This document shows positions 22,940-34,739 of a stretch of DNA of 64,000 nucleotides, piece by piece. Both the position numbers and the translations under genes were made by a program. The stretch covers positions 168,756,182-168,820,181 of the forward strand of contig CM038052.1 in NCBI GenBank assembly GCA_021397845.1, read 5' to 3'. This DNA is from Areca catechu (taxonomy: Eukaryota; Streptophyta; Magnoliopsida; Arecales; Arecaceae). Under the pieces are notes generated by a model. That model was not told where the DNA came from. It saw nothing but the letters and a program-made list of their open reading frames with translations, and made no database searches. Positions within the stretch are counted from its first letter, which is position 1; each line of letters starts with the position of its first letter.

Positions 22940-23640
22940 CTATTCCGTTGGCCTGGATATTTCTGCCCTTCGCAGCACCATGTCCCCTGTGCAGAAGATT
23001 TGCTCCTTTACTCTGGAATTGTAATACTTGGCAACCTTTTGCTGGTATGTCGTCATTTTCATTTGGACCTGAAGCCTAGTGCTCGGCAACAGTTTTAGGT
23101 CAACTCTCCTGCGATCGGAGTTTTCAGGCTCTTCGTATTTATCAATTCTTAGAGATTGGAGGGAGACTTCGATAGGAAGAACGGCTTCGGTACCGTATGC
23201 CAGGTTGAATGGAGACTCGCCGGTGGCTATCCTCGGGGTAGTTCTGTATGCCCAAAGAATAGAGGTCAGCTCTTCTGCCCAAAGTCCTTTGGTAGCGTTC
23301 AACCTCGTCTTCAGACTATGGAGGATGGTCTGATTAGTTACTTCGGCTTCTCCGTTGGACTGCGGATGGGCAACGAAAGTCAGCCTATGTTGCACATAGT
23401 ACCGAGCGCAGAAGTCCTTAAACTTCGGATTGTCAAACTGCCTCCTGTTATCAGTGATTATTGTATGTGGAATCCCGAACCGAAATATGATGGAGTTTTT
23501 GACAAAATTTTCAACCTTGCCCTCCGTGATTTGGGCTAGTGGTTTGGCTTCGATCCACTTTGTGAAGTAGTCAATTGTCACAAGGAGGAATTTTCTCTAC
23601 CCAGATATGGGTGAAAATGGGCCAAGAATATCCATCTCCC
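22940..23640 (-). pseudogene. Integrase core and C-terminus, element B
   Basis: The frame at 22940-23581 shows the D, D and E blocks (TIDYFTKWIEAKPLAQI, TIITDN, NGEAEVTN), then WAYRTTPRIATGESPFNLAYG and the C-terminal YYNSRVKEQIF. The N-terminal edge of the core (ILGPFSPISG-like) continues past 23581 beyond a frame break. All three acidic residues are kept, but the frame is cut off from the zinc-binding domain upstream. Confidence 0.85.
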
Positions 23641-23689
23641 ATTGAGCGAAAGGCCAGGGGGCTGTCAGCTGGGTCAAGTGACTCGCTGG

Positions 23690-23953
23690 TTATCTCTGAA
23701 TGTTGGCATATCTCTGGCATTGATTACATCTTCGCACGAAGTTGGCCGAATCCTTTTGGATGGAGCGCCAATTGTATCCTTGGCGTATAATTTTATACGC
23801 TAAGGACCTGCCCCCCAGGTGATCACCACATATCTCTTCGTGGACCTCTCTCAAGGCGTAGTCAGCATCTGACGATCCCAAGCATTTCAGCAGGGGCTGA
23901 GAGAATGATCTTTTGTAAAGAGCTCCGTCTAACATGGCATATTGAGATGCCAT
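23690..23953 (-). pseudogene. Integrase zinc-binding domain, element B
   Basis: It contains HEEICGDHLGGRSLAYKIIR, QGYNWRSIQKD and CNQCQRYANI, the H2C2 zinc-binding domain that precedes the core. A frame break lies between this and the core. Confidence 0.85.
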
Positions 23954-24073
23954 CCAGTGGGTCTTTTTGCCTCTGCCGGTCTTTCAGTAGCACACCCTCG
24001 TTTAAGAACTTGATGATGGGATCCATCTAGCTTGGCTCGGCCTTAATTTGGTGAACCTCCATAGCTTCTTCAG

Positions 24074-24568
24074 CTATACTTGGAGCTTCAAGGTGTTCAA
24101 CGAAGGTGCGACCGAGAAATTCAGGGGTTGTAGTGGCAAGTCGAGACAACGCATCTGCCCGGGAGTCTCCGATCGGGGAACATGAATGATTTCAAAGTAT
24201 TCCAGTTGAGAAGATAAGCTTTGTACTTTTTCTAGGTACTGCACCATGGTAGGGTCTTTCGCTTCATATTCTCTTTTAACTTGATTTACCATCAACTGGG
24301 AGTCTGAAAAAGCTTGGAGCCTCCAAACTCCTAAACTCTTGGCGATCCGAAGTCCTGCAAGCAGGGCTTCATATTCGGCTTGGTTATTTGAAGCACGGAA
24401 GGAAAACTGAAGTGCGTATTCCACCATGTGACCATTGCCAGTATAAGGCTGGCTCAACATCCAGCGGAATTGGAAGCTCCGTCCACATGGAGCACCCAAT
24501 CGAACTCTGTATCCTTCGAATTTCCTTCTTCTGTTGGATGTGCTTTGTCTTCGGACTTCCAGGTGCAC
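24074..24568 (-). pseudogene. Archaeal-type RNase H, element B
   Basis: It contains ASNNQAEYEALLAGLRIAKS, FSDSQLMVNQVKREYEAKDP and IIHVPRSE. The start of the domain (WVLHVDGASNSAG) lies in the overlapping frame at 24454-24984, so a frameshift falls within the domain. The presence of this second RNase H supports Tat lineage membership. Confidence 0.85.
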
Positions 24569-25010
24569 TCAGCCAGGAAATCTGAAAGCACCTGGGCCTT
24601 CATAATCGATCGAGGCTGGAAGCTGATGTCGAACTCGCTTAGATTCATAGCCCATTTGGCTATCCTTCTGGAGGTATCGGGGCATCGAAGAACGGATTTG
24701 AGGGGCTGATCGGTCAGCACCACAATGGCGTGGGCATGGAAGTAAGGCCGTAATCGCTTTGCCACAATTATCAGAGAGTAGATCAGCTTCTGCATTTTTG
24801 AATATCTTGTTTCAGCATTATGCAGAACTTTGCTGATATAGTAGATCGGCTTGTGAGAGCCATCTTCTTCTCTTCGAATAAGGATTGAACTGACTGCTTC
24901 GTCCGAGGCAGAAAGGTATAAATAGAGCACCTCCCCCTCTTGAGGTTTGGAAAGTAAAGGTGGGGTCTCTAAGTACTTCTTCAACTCTTCAAAGGTAGTA
25001 CGACAGTTTT
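24454..25010 (-). pseudogene. RNase H1-like domain and linker, element B
   Basis: This holds the standard Ty3/gypsy RNase H that follows reverse transcriptase: LYLYLSASDEAVSSILIRRE, PIYYISKVLHNAETRYSKMQ, LRPYFHAHAIVVLTDQPLKS, then a linker (KAQVLSDFLAECT) and the start of the second RNase H (WVLHVDGAS). In Tat elements this first RNase H is usually degenerate, and the second takes over. Confidence 0.85.
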
Positions 25011-25153
25011 CGATCTAATCGAAGCTTCGAGACTGCCAAAGTACCTTGAAAAATGGGAGACATTTCTCGGCTGGGCGAGAGATAAACCTGCTTAAGAAGG
25101 CGATCCTCCCTGTCAGCTGTTGGACTTCCTTCTTGCAGGATGGATGCCTTATG

Positions 25154-26175
25154 TCATTGAGAGCCTAAATTTTTAGCTCGGTTTGCTTCAATCCCTCGCT
25201 TGGTAACGAGGAAACCTAGAAACTTGCCTGAAGTAACCACAAAGGCGCACTTCGTCGGGTTTAGCTTCATTCGATAATGTCGCAGGGCATTGAATGACTC
25301 CCCTAGATCTTGGATGTGATCTTTCTTAAAGAGGCTTTTGACAATCATGTCGTCGACATAGGCCTCCAGGTTTCTCCCCAACTGTTCCTTGAACACTTTG
25401 TTAATCAATCTCTGGATGTCGCTCCAGCGTTCTTGAGCCCGAATGGCATCATCTTGTAGCAATATAGACCTTTATCAGTGACGAAGGCCGTCTTCTCTTC
25501 ATCCCGGGGATCCATTCGGATATGATTGTAGCCAGAGAAAGCATCCATGAAACTTAGCAGTTGATGGCCGGCTGTGCCGTTGACCAGTTGGTCGATCTTT
25601 GGAAGAGAAAAACTGTCCTTTGGGCAAGCCTTATTGAGGTCTGTGTAGTTGATGCAGATCCTCCATTTTTTATTAGCTTTCTTTACCATTACCACATTGG
25701 CCAACCACTCGGGGTAGTGGGCTTCCTGGATGAACCCTGCCTTGAGGAGCTTGCTTACCTCTTCATCTATTGCTCTTTGTCTTTCGGGGGCAAAGCTTCT
25801 CTTCTTTTGTTGGACTGGCTTATACCCAGGAGCAACTTCCAACCGATGAGTGATCACTTCGGCAAAAATCCCTGGCATGTCTGAAGCCGACCAGGCGAAG
25901 ACATCAGCATTATCCCTGAGGAAGCATATCAGCTCCGTTCTAGTTTTTTCATCAAGCATACTTTCGATCTGTATGACCTTAGTGTGGTCCTCTTTAGTTA
26001 AGGGTACCGAGATAGTTCTTTCCATAGGTTCACCAAAATCTATAGCCAAGTCTCTTGGATCTAGCTGATCCCAAGTCGTAGGATCATTAGAGTGCTTGTC
26101 CTGGATCATCAGGCGTTGTCGTGCCGTTCTCTGGTCTTCTCTTAGTCTCCAACACCATTTCTGGTGGGAAAGCAT
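25154..26175 (-). pseudogene. Reverse transcriptase, element B (frameshifted)
   Basis: The first frame (25405-26175) has YKPVQQKKRSFAPERQRAID, KKANKKWRICINYTDLNKAC, PKDSFSLPKIDQLV and MPFGLKNAGAT. The second frame (25154-25462) has INKVFKEQLGRNLEAYVDDM, with the catalytic YVDD box, and MKLNPTKCAFVV. The shift falls near 25405-25462, just after the MPFGLKNAG block. Otherwise the domain is complete. Confidence 0.9.
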
Positions 26176-26348
26176 ACCAGGAGGTAGTAGGATGACACTA
26201 TGGTCTGGAATTTGTTCAGGGCAGGACGTCCTAGAATAATGTTGTAGGTCGAAGGGGTTCGAACCACTGTGAAATTGATCGGCAGCGTCTTTTATCGAGG
26301 TTCGGTACCGAAGGTTACAGGCAGTACTATTTCTCCCTCGGCATCAAC

Positions 26349-26696
26349 CTAATTACCTCCAAAGTCGGTAAGCAGTATAGGGGACCTCCGCAGTTTATCT
26401 CTAGACAAACACATCCGAGAGAATGCATCATAGACCAAGACATCGGTCGAACTTCCATTATCAACTAGGATTCGTTGTACATTGTAATTGGCCACAACAG
26501 CCAAGATTACAATAGGGTCGTCGTGTGGGAGCCGAACTCCCATAAGGTCGTCGTTGGAGAAGAGAATGGCATTGTTGTTCTTGAGTCGCTTCAGGACATC
26601 GTCTTCGTCTCTTCTCCAGTTGACAGGCCGATGTATCATCCCCACGCCTCCATTGGTGGGCCTTTGATTTGGTAGTTCAACCTCTTCAGGAGCCAA
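26349..26696 (-). pseudogene. Aspartic protease, element B
   Basis: The frame has a spacer (MIHRPVNWRRDEDD), HDDPIVILAVVANYNVQRIL, and the active-site region VDNGSSTDVLVYDAF, characteristic of Tat-type proteases. It is separated from reverse transcriptase by about 170 bp with stops. Confidence 0.8.
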
Positions 26697-27079
26697 GTGG
26701 GGGATAGTAGCTTCTGATCGAGGTCCTTGGCAACCAACGTATCATCCCACATACCCTCTTTTGATGAGGTTCTCTATTGCATCTCTCAGTTGGATGCATT
26801 CTTCGGTATTATGGCCGTGGTCCCAGTGGAATCGGCAGTATTTATTCCTGTTCCTTGTGAAAGATGACGCCTTCATGGGATGCGGTCGCTGGAGATAGTT
26901 TTTCTTTTCTATCTCCAAGAGGATTTTTTCACGAGAGAGGTTGAGGGGGGTATAGGAGTCGAATCTTCCACCCGATGTTCTGGGCCTAGGAGGACTCCTT
27001 CAGCAGTCAGCATTATTGTTGTTGTTGTTAGAAATAGGGGGGCCTTGTCCCCTGTTATTTTTCTTCTTCAAAGGAGGCT

Positions 27080-28140
27080 TCCCTTCGATTAGTCATCGAT
27101 TCGCCGCCTGCTCTTCGGCATCGGCATATTTCTGAGCCCTCAACAGGAGCTCAGCGTAGCTTTTGGAAAACTTCTTATCCTGAAAAAGGTGAGCCTGGAT
27201 GTGCAAAGTCCCTTCTTCAATGAGACATGGCCATGTTCTCGTTGAGATTGGGGATCTCAAGTGTGGTCGCATTAAACCTGGAGATGTAATCTCACAGACT
27301 TTCTCCTTCATTCTGGTAAAGGAGGAACAGTGTATCCGTATTCCGGGAGGTCTTGCGACAAGTCCTGAAATGCAAGACAAATAATTTTTCTAACTCGGAG
27401 AAGGAATCGATGGTACCTGGGCATATGCTCGAGTACCACATCCGAGCGACTTTCTTTAAGGTGGCTGGGAATGCAAGGTAGTACATCATGTCTGAAGCTC
27501 CCTAGATCATCATGTGGGCCTTCAAACTGCCTAGATGGTCAAAAGGATTGGAGGTGCCATCGTAGGGTTCCATCTGGGGGACCCTGAAGTGCCGAGGGAT
27601 GACTTCGGCCATGACACGATCGGTGTAGGGCGGGCACAGATCATACATCGCTAAATCATTGTGATCTATCTGCTCCCGCATTCTCCCATCTCCAATTCAA
27701 TGGCCTTGAATTTTCCATCGTAATCAGGAAGAGCCTACTTCGGCACTTTCTCTACGGGAGTAGAGTTTTCAGAAGAGGGTGAGGAAGTTTGCCTAGGTCT
27801 TTTCCCTCTCCGTGGGGAATTAGTGGGCCTAGGCATTCTTGAACTTCGGCCTTCAGGAGAGGGCCGAGGATGAGGGGAGAGATGTGTGGACCCCTCTCGA
27901 GGGACTCTCTTTTTTCAGGATCAAGAGCTATGTCTGGAGGTGGCCGGCGAATGCCCCACCTGAAAAGCTCTATTTTGAAAATCCTAAACTATAGCCATGA
28001 GGTTAGTGACCTGGTTCAGGAGAGCTTCAAACTGCTGCTGTCCCACAACGATTGTGGGAGGTGGAATGTCGTTCTCTACCGGGGGTATACCCCCTGGGAA
28101 GGAGCACGATTTCGACTTGTTGAGGTAACCTGAGTCCTCC
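27080..28140 (-). pseudogene. Gag remnant, element B
   Basis: Pieces of the retrotransposon Gag domain are spread over frames. 27292-27489 has FPATLKKVARMWYSSICPGT and SFSELEKLFVLHFRTCRKTS. 27093-27380 ends with KSYAELLLRAQKYADAEEQA, the usual end of Tat Gag before the zinc knuckle. Upstream parts are more decayed. No intact zinc knuckle is seen. Confidence 0.75.
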
Positions 28141-28235
28141 CTCTCGTCATCGAAAATTTCTTACTTCCCCTTAGTCAAGGAGGGGAGCTTAACAATGCAA
28201 ATTGTACATGGACCCCCCTTCCTGGCATGCCAATC

Positions 28236-29204
28236 TATTGGCGCAGAGTCCCTTTTCTGACCGGGCAGAGCTATTGGATCGCAGGCCCACTCCCTGGTTC
28301 ACCTGCAAAACAAATCCCTGACCGGAAATGCTCCGGTGGGGGACACTTCGATGCCTAAGTTAGAGGCGGGTTCCAGCCACAGAATGGGGAAGCTTCTGAG
28401 GAGAACAGATGGAGAAGGAAAAGACTCTCAGATTTTCAGGAGTATCTTGTGCCTTACTTCGAGCATTCCCTTTTATCATTATTTATAAGGAGTTGTCCAG
28501 CCTGCGGTTCCGTTCTTCCTCCAGTGGTTATGATGGGGGAGTTAATTTCTTTTCCATAATTTGAAATCGTGGATAGTTATTAAATGATTCCGGTGACCAG
28601 ACCGGAGACGTTGCTGCTGGAATTATGTGCCATGATTGCACTCCGAAAATAGTCGATAATAACTGTTGCTTGTCATGTTCGTAGAGACTTGAGACAGATC
28701 GAGAGTCCGTCTTCAGACTTTCCTTTTAGGAAGATTTTCATGATTGAATCAGGGAATATCTTCATCCTCGGACCCTTTCGAAACAAGTCGGAGATCAGGG
28801 ATCATGTCTTCGGTATAGATCAAGGACTTGATCTTTGACATAGGTTGAAGACTGTCTTTGACATAAGCCGAAGACTGTGTCTTCGGGAGTCAATGAGGGT
28901 CACTTCTCGGTCCAGGCTGAGGACCTTGTCTTCAGGGACCGTAGGACTTGATCTTTGATGTAGGTTGAAGACTATTCTTCAGCATAAACCGAAAATCATG
29001 TCTTTGAAAGTCAGTGAAGGTCACTCCTCGGTTCAGGTCGAGGACCTTGTCTTCAGGGGCCGTAGGCCCATTAAGAGTTTTGGCTTATCCGTGGGTTGCT
29101 TGGTCTCTTCCGAATATCTTGGTTCGAAGTTTACAGTACGGAAGAAATGTCTTCAGCCGGTTGAATCGTTGACTGGCTCGTACTTGGACCGACATATCCC
29201 AATA
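28236..29204 (-). repeat. 5' LTR of element B
   Basis: It is 969 bp long, beginning on the minus strand at 29204 with TATTGGGATATGTC (the terminal TG has mutated to TA) and ending at 28236. It is followed by a primer-site-like GATTGGCATGCCAGGAAGG. It carries two 120-bp internal repeats. Confidence 0.85.
28824..29063. repeat. 120-bp tandem repeat x2 inside the 5' LTR of element B
   Basis: Two units begin near 28824 and 28944 and are homologous to the three units in the other LTR. Confidence 0.9.
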
Positions 29205-29858
29205 GTTACGATAAAAAGGTAGGCCATGCTCTACTAGAATTATGAATGATGAATTTGAGAGAAAGCGGTAACAGACAAAGGTGCACGATCTATCAAGAGG
29301 AAGCACATGATAAAAGGTCATGTCGAATAACTAGAAATGCATATTAGTGCTATCATCGAAAAGTAATTATATAGTTCATCCAAATTCTTTTTTGCATATA
29401 ATAAATTTATTGTATATGACATGTGTCAAATTTTTGATGTTATGTTTTTAACATTGAACATCGTTTGATATACCATGATTGGATTTTGTTGCGTCATGGA
29501 CAATAAACTTCAGATTTCATTGCTCCATGTTACTATAATTATATAAAATCTGTATGAGGGCCATTATACCTCATTGATCCTGAGACCGGTTTCCTGACGA
29601 ATTCAAGATGTATTTATTTTTTATATAGTTACATGTATTGTTGGTTGTTGTACTTGGATTGTTGTTGTTATCCAGGTTTTATATTTTATTAGTTGAATAC
29701 ATGATAATATAATGCAATCTAGTTCTATATTCATGTATGTGTTTATTATATGTTAGTGTTATGCATTTTATTTTTTAGAGATGTTGATAATTGCTAAATA
29801 GATTTTCTTGATTACAGTTAAAGCAAATCTTTGTATATATGTACAGCTTTTTATAGAT
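29205..29858. other. Intergenic, no gene seen
   Basis: AT-rich sequence between the end of element B and the PMD remnant. No target-site duplication matching the other end of element B is visible. Confidence 0.6.
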
Positions 29859-31945
29859 ATGGATCCAGGGCTAGTAGACCATTCTGTGTTGTATGATCAG
29901 AACAACCATCATTTCGGATTGATATAGGATGATCAGGAGGCAGGTTTCCTTCAGTATCGACGTAGGGAGCTTATTACATGTAGGTCGACACTACTAGATA
30001 GATGTATAGTACCGTACCTATAGTAGGGCATGTTTCTTGGACTGGCATGTATAGGCTATATACAGTTGGATTGGCATTTGATTACGGCACTCATAGAGTA
30101 GTGGCATCTAGAGATTCATAATTCCATTTATCATGTAGAGAGTGCACCATCATACTATAGGACATTGCCATCCAATTGATTTACCTGTTGATAGATTACC
30201 GATCACCGGTAGTATACAGATCGACAGCTTTGTCACCAGTTATTAGAAGTCATTCCACTGCAGGGTCGACTCCAGGGATCACAGTTGAGTCTAGTATGGC
30301 TAGCAGAGCAATTTCACGAGTTACCCCATGATGTTGATGAGATAGCAATACAGCGACATGCTAGAGCTTATATATTATAGTTTATGGATAGATGTTTATT
30401 TATGAATACGTCAATGAAGGGGATACATCTCATGTTTTTATCCTTATTACATGATTTTGAGATGGCTGGACATTACAGTTGGGGTGGTGTAGCATGGTTG
30501 TATGGACATATGTGCAGGGCTAGCAAGAGAGATGCCTATGATATTACTAGACCATTGATATTGCTACAACTCTGGGCATGAGATAGATTCCCGGGTATGG
30601 CACCACGTAGATTATTCTGTCCGATTACAGATCCTATGATTAATTTAGAGGATGATGGAGTCGGATTACCACAAGACCCCTTGGGGATGAGGTAACTATT
30701 AAAATTTATTATTATTTTTTTGTTAAAATTTATTTGTTATATTAACCATGTAATCTTTATTATCTATAAATAGAAAGATCAATTTTTCGTTAAAGAGGTG
30801 CTAACACATGTTGTCTCTTCGTACAGACTATATCTTGATCACCTGACATCGGAGCAATAATCAATAAAATTAAATATTATTATTATTATTATCTTTAACA
30901 TCTTATTATTTAAAATTTTTATTAACATGTGATATGATAGCCATATACTCCTGACATTCTTGCCCATCTACCTAATTATTGTCTACACGATCAGGATGAA
31001 TGGTGTACCCGAGTGCTACTTATTTGTTTTCATATCGTAGAGTGGCACTTTGCTGATAGAGTGTACGGCAGTTTGGGATCCGCCAGTCCATACTAGATCG
31101 GTGTGATATAGATGCTGAACTGCATCATATCTATCTCAGAGGACCAGTCGATCAGGACTGGTCCTTCACTTATCAACATTTTATACAGCTTTGCAAGAGC
31201 CATCGAGATCATATTTTAGATGGACCTTCTATTGATGGTATTATGGATTATCATAATCCATACATGTAGTGGTACCATTGTATCACTAGGCACTCCATCA
31301 GTCGTACTGGTGCGATGCATGATTACCTAGTAAGCATTTAAATTATTTTATTAAACATTCTTCATAGTTCAATATTATGTTTTAAATAATAATTACATGT
31401 ATATTTCAGAGTGATGGGATGGTCATGATTCAACAACTTGCTCAGCCAGATTCTATATCCACATAATCTTAGTTCATCATGGATATATGCAATACCGTGC
31501 TTCATATTATCCATGAGTAGGCTCATATCCAGTTATGAGGATTTGCTCATGATGATGAAAGAGAGGACGATATGCTTGCATATTTCTCTTACACATCATC
31601 ATCACGAGCAGCTCTTGTATCTCAGTATTCACGACGTACTCATCGATGTAGTATCTCTCCATTTCTGATGCCTCTCTTGACTTATCTAAGAGCAGTTATC
31701 AACACATATCAATGAAGGATGTTGCAATGCATGTTGACTATATTGTCGCACCGGAGTATATGATGCATCGGGGATACTCAGCCCATGGAAAAGAATTTAT
31801 CGATGAGGGATCGATACATGAGGGTGCTACACAGAAGCCAATTCACACTGAGGTAAAGCTTCCGACAAGGTATCAGGGACTGAGTGAACCAGAATCTTCA
31901 CATCGTCCTCTTCATAGGAGGAGACGGCCGTCTTGTGGGACTTAG
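29859..31945 (+). pseudogene. Plant mobile domain (PMD) protein remnant, MAIN-like / PP7-long-form-like
   Basis: Degenerate coding blocks run along the plus strand. From ATG 29859 the frame reads MDPGLVDHSVLYDQ. Near 30140 a block resembles the LEDIAIQL.LPVDRLPITGS motif of this family. 30384-30581 has HDFEMAGHYSWGGVAWLYGH, MCRASKRDAYDITRPLILLQ and LWA. Near 31100-31330 come LRGPVDQDW and WYHCITRHSISRTGAMHDYL. These are typical of PMD proteins, often annotated as serine/threonine phosphatase 7 long form homologs, which are also carried by some Mutator-like and Ty3/gypsy elements. Many stop codons interrupt all blocks. The 77-codon frame at 31712-31945 may be its tail. Confidence 0.75.
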
Positions 31946-32078
31946 CATATATTTTTTACTTTCATTTATGTATTACATTTATGATGGACCATATTATTTT
32001 AGGATTCTAGCATTACAATAAATTTTATATTTATGTATTATATTTACCAATGAATGTTAAATACTAAGTTTAAGGAGG

Positions 32079-32343
32079 GCGGAGCTCAACTTCGGCCTTG
32101 GTGCCTCGACCCGGAGGGAGCACTGCCGGGCGAAGAAGTGGTGGAGTCCAGCTTCGGCCTCGGCGTCTCGATCCGGAGGGAGCGCGACCGGGTGAAGGAC
32201 AGGCGGAGCTCAACTTCGGCCTCGGCATCTCGACTCGAAGGGAGCGCAGCCAGGCGAAGGAGTCCGGGCTGAGACGTTCCACGTGGCAACTTTATCCAAT
32301 GTGGCATCCGACTAGGGTCCCACTCAGCAATCCCGCCACATCA
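32079..32343 (-). repeat. Truncated 3' LTR of element C with 62-bp tandem repeat
   Basis: It matches the outer end of the right LTR (40215-40371). On the minus strand it starts TGATGTGGCGGG at 32343. Three 62-bp units (starting at 32079, 32141 and 32203) stand where the right LTR has one. Sequence left of 32079 does not match the LTR, so about three quarters are missing. Confidence 0.85.
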
Positions 32344-32365
32344 TTTGCCCCCCACTCCCGAGGCC
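32344..32365 (-). other. Polypurine tract of element C
   Basis: On the minus strand the sequence CGGGAGTGGGGGGCAAA directly precedes the 3' LTR terminus TGATG. It fixes the orientation of the element. Confidence 0.8.
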
Positions 32366-33089
32366 CGTTGGCGCGCGGTGCTCAGGACAAAGGGAATAAT
32401 TGCGGTGCTGACATGGAAAGGCAAAGATCCGGCGCAATAATGACCACGATCGCTGACGCTTCGTGAGGCGGTTTCTCCAAGCCAATGTGGAGGAGCCACA
32501 TGGCCTCGTCCGAGGAGCAGTTATTGCTGATGCGGAATTCAGGGTGGCCGCGGTCGAAGCGAGACGTCCCACTCGTCGATAGTCGACACATGGCACCAAT
32601 CTGTCGGTGGAGATGCTGTAACGGTACGGTTGGCATTGGGTCACTTTGAAATGAAAGGCTGAATTTTTCCAAAATATCTACTCTTTCGAAACCCGCGTGC
32701 CCGCCATCGTACCCAAGTCTTCTCTTCTCCCCCGGCTATCTTAGACTCCTTCAGAAATCAGGTTCGTCTCTTTCTTCCTCCATCTCCCAGCAGAGCAGGG
32801 CTTTTCTTTTGAGTTTAGGGTCTTCTCGGATGCAGTCCGTCTTCCTCCTTTCCTTGAGCTTTCACCTTCTTCATCTCTTTAGATGTTTCATTTCGGCCCC
32901 AACTTCCGTCCCTCAACTAACCAGGGTGAGGCGAGGCCTTCTAGACCGAGGCCACCTTCTTCTTCTTCCTTCGATGAGGAGAGAGAAGAATGTTTTGAGT
33001 TCAGTAGGAGGCGTCCCCCCACCGGGATAGTCATTAAGGAGCCCAGAGCTAGCCCCCTCCTCCATCTGAACTCGCCTCCGAACCCGCTC

Positions 33090-33710
33090 GGTCAACAGGT
33101 CCTGGCGGGATTGCTTCGACAATCTCTACTGAGGAACTGGGGACCATCCGGGATGTCTATGGCATCCCGTACTCTGTTCGGATCTTGGTCCCTTAGCCGG
33201 TCACTCGGCCAACAGGTCCTGGCGGGATTGCTTCGACAATCTCTGCTGAGGAACTGGGGACCATCCGGGATGTCTATGGCATCCCATACTCTGTTCAGCT
33301 CTTGGTCTCTCGGTCGACGGAACGGGTCACCTCTAGTGGCCCGTGCCGGATCACCCTTTATGAGGAGACCTTTGCAGGGAGACTTCGATTTCCCTTCCAC
33401 CCCTTCTTCCTTTCCATCCTGAGCAATTACCGTCTCGTCCCTGCTCAGCTCGTCCCGAATGCTATAAGGACAATCTTTTGCTTCATAGTACTCTGCCATT
33501 TCCACGGGATTGTAGCCTGTTTTTTCTGGTTCAAGGCATTTTTCACCCTGAAGCGCCATCCTTCCGAGGGATGGTGGTCCCTCTCTTCTCGCCCGAAGGG
33601 CATTAAATTTGAACTCCCCTCTTCCATCAAAGGGTGGAAGAGCAAATTTCTTTTTGCAACTATTGAGGAGGTCGATTGGGTTTGGAGCGACCCAGATCGG
33701 TCCCCTAACT
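33090..33710 (+). pseudogene. Antisense gene of element C, first coding block (gypsy-type transposon domain)
   Basis: The frame giving TISTEELGTIRDVYGIPYSV and, later, LRFPFHPFFLSILSNYRLVP, AQLVPNAIRTIFCFIVLC and HPSEGWWSLSSRPKGIKFEL is clearly related to the antisense domain of element B and to the plant Transposase_28 family. It runs opposite to gag-pol. A 117-bp in-frame tandem duplication (33090-33323) adds 39 codons, and one unit carries a TAG. The start codon is unclear; the overlapping plus-strand ATG frame from 32883 is in a different register here. Confidence 0.75.
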
Positions 33711-33928
33711 GAAACTCCGTGGACGAAGCGGCTGACCGAGAGGTTTACGAGCAGCTCCGCACCGCCCAGATTCCTTCCTTTAAGGTTCTGTTGTCATAGC
33801 AAAACCTTTCCGAGGCCGGGATCAACCCAACGAGAGAGTTGGGTGAGTTCAGATCGAGCTTTTCTCCTTGTGCCTCTTACTCTGTTTCTTTAGACTTGGA
33901 ACTGACATTCCTTCTTCTGTATACAGGT

Positions 33929-34470
33929 ATGAAGTTCTCCATGGATGACCTGTTCTCGATCACCAGGAAAAGACCTCCATCGAAGTTGGTTGATGAATCC
34001 CCCCAGAAGAGGGCCCGCGATGTGAGCGCGGTGGCAGCCGCTCCCGCCGAGCTGATTGAGTCGAGGGAGGCCGAGACTGTCCCTGGACAAGGAAGAGGGG
34101 CGGTTGAGGTGAGGCCCGAGCTGGGCCAGAGGGCGGCTGAGCCCGTACCAGAGCGGCCGAGGCGGCGAGAGCCGGTCCCGGCCCCGGAGTCCGAGATGGT
34201 CGTCCTGGCCAGGGCTGCTGCCGCTGCCATCACTGTAATGTCTTCTCCTCCCCTGGAGGTCGTTGTCGTCGAGGGGGAGGAAGAACAAGTGGGAACAGAG
34301 GCGGCGCCGGGGGCACCGTCCGGGGAGGTACCAAGCTCCCTCCATGCACCTGATGCTTCTTCTGCCGGCGGGACGGGCGACACGGCGTCCGAGGCGAACA
34401 GAAGAGAGAGACTACCATCGGGTCCCTTTCAAGTTGGGGACCAATGTCTTCCTGGTCCGGGACTAGGGTA
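33929..34470 (+). pseudogene. Antisense gene of element C, linker block
   Basis: It is open from MKFSMDDLFSITRKRPPSKL at 33929 and is rich in Ala, Glu, Pro and Arg (AAPAELIESREAET). It corresponds to the linker between the transposon domain and the coiled coil. It is preceded by a pyrimidine-rich stretch ending in CAG, so it may begin at a splice acceptor. A segment around 34462-34545 is duplicated at 34559-34642. Confidence 0.6.
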
Positions 34471-34739
34471 TGGCAGAGCGCATGATGGATTTTGCGATCC
34501 AGTCATGCGACTGGCGGGAAAAGGCTAGCAAATTGCTGAGGGATGCGATCGGGACGAGGGTATGGCAGAGCGCATGATGGATTTTGCGATCCAGTCATGC
34601 GACCGGCAGGAAAAGGCTAGCAAACTGCTAGGGGATGCGATCGGCAGCACATTCCCCCTGCTCTTCTTGGTTAGCGACCTCATCTTCTTAACTTCTTTCT
34701 TCTCTCTTGTATTGATTGCCGGGATTTTCTTTGGTACAG

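Larger units (their letters stand above)
16850..29204 (-). mobile_element. Tat-type Ty3/gypsy retrotransposon, element B
   Basis: The element is on the minus strand. The 5' LTR lies at 28236-29204 and the 3' LTR at about 16850-17895. Coding order from the right is gag, protease, reverse transcriptase, RNase H, archaeal-type RNase H, integrase, a tandem repeat at 22380-22640, and then coding units on the opposite strand (18517-22140). A purine tract lies next to the 3' LTR. The dual RNase H and the antisense module place it in the Tat lineage. All pol domains carry frameshifts or stops, and the LTRs differ by many substitutions, so it is an old insertion. No matching target-site duplication is seen. 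Confidence 0.9.

Noticed and set aside
32883..33422. 179-codon plus-strand frame from an ATG
   Set aside because: It starts in a plausible leader but then reads the antisense domain and its 117-bp duplication in the wrong register.
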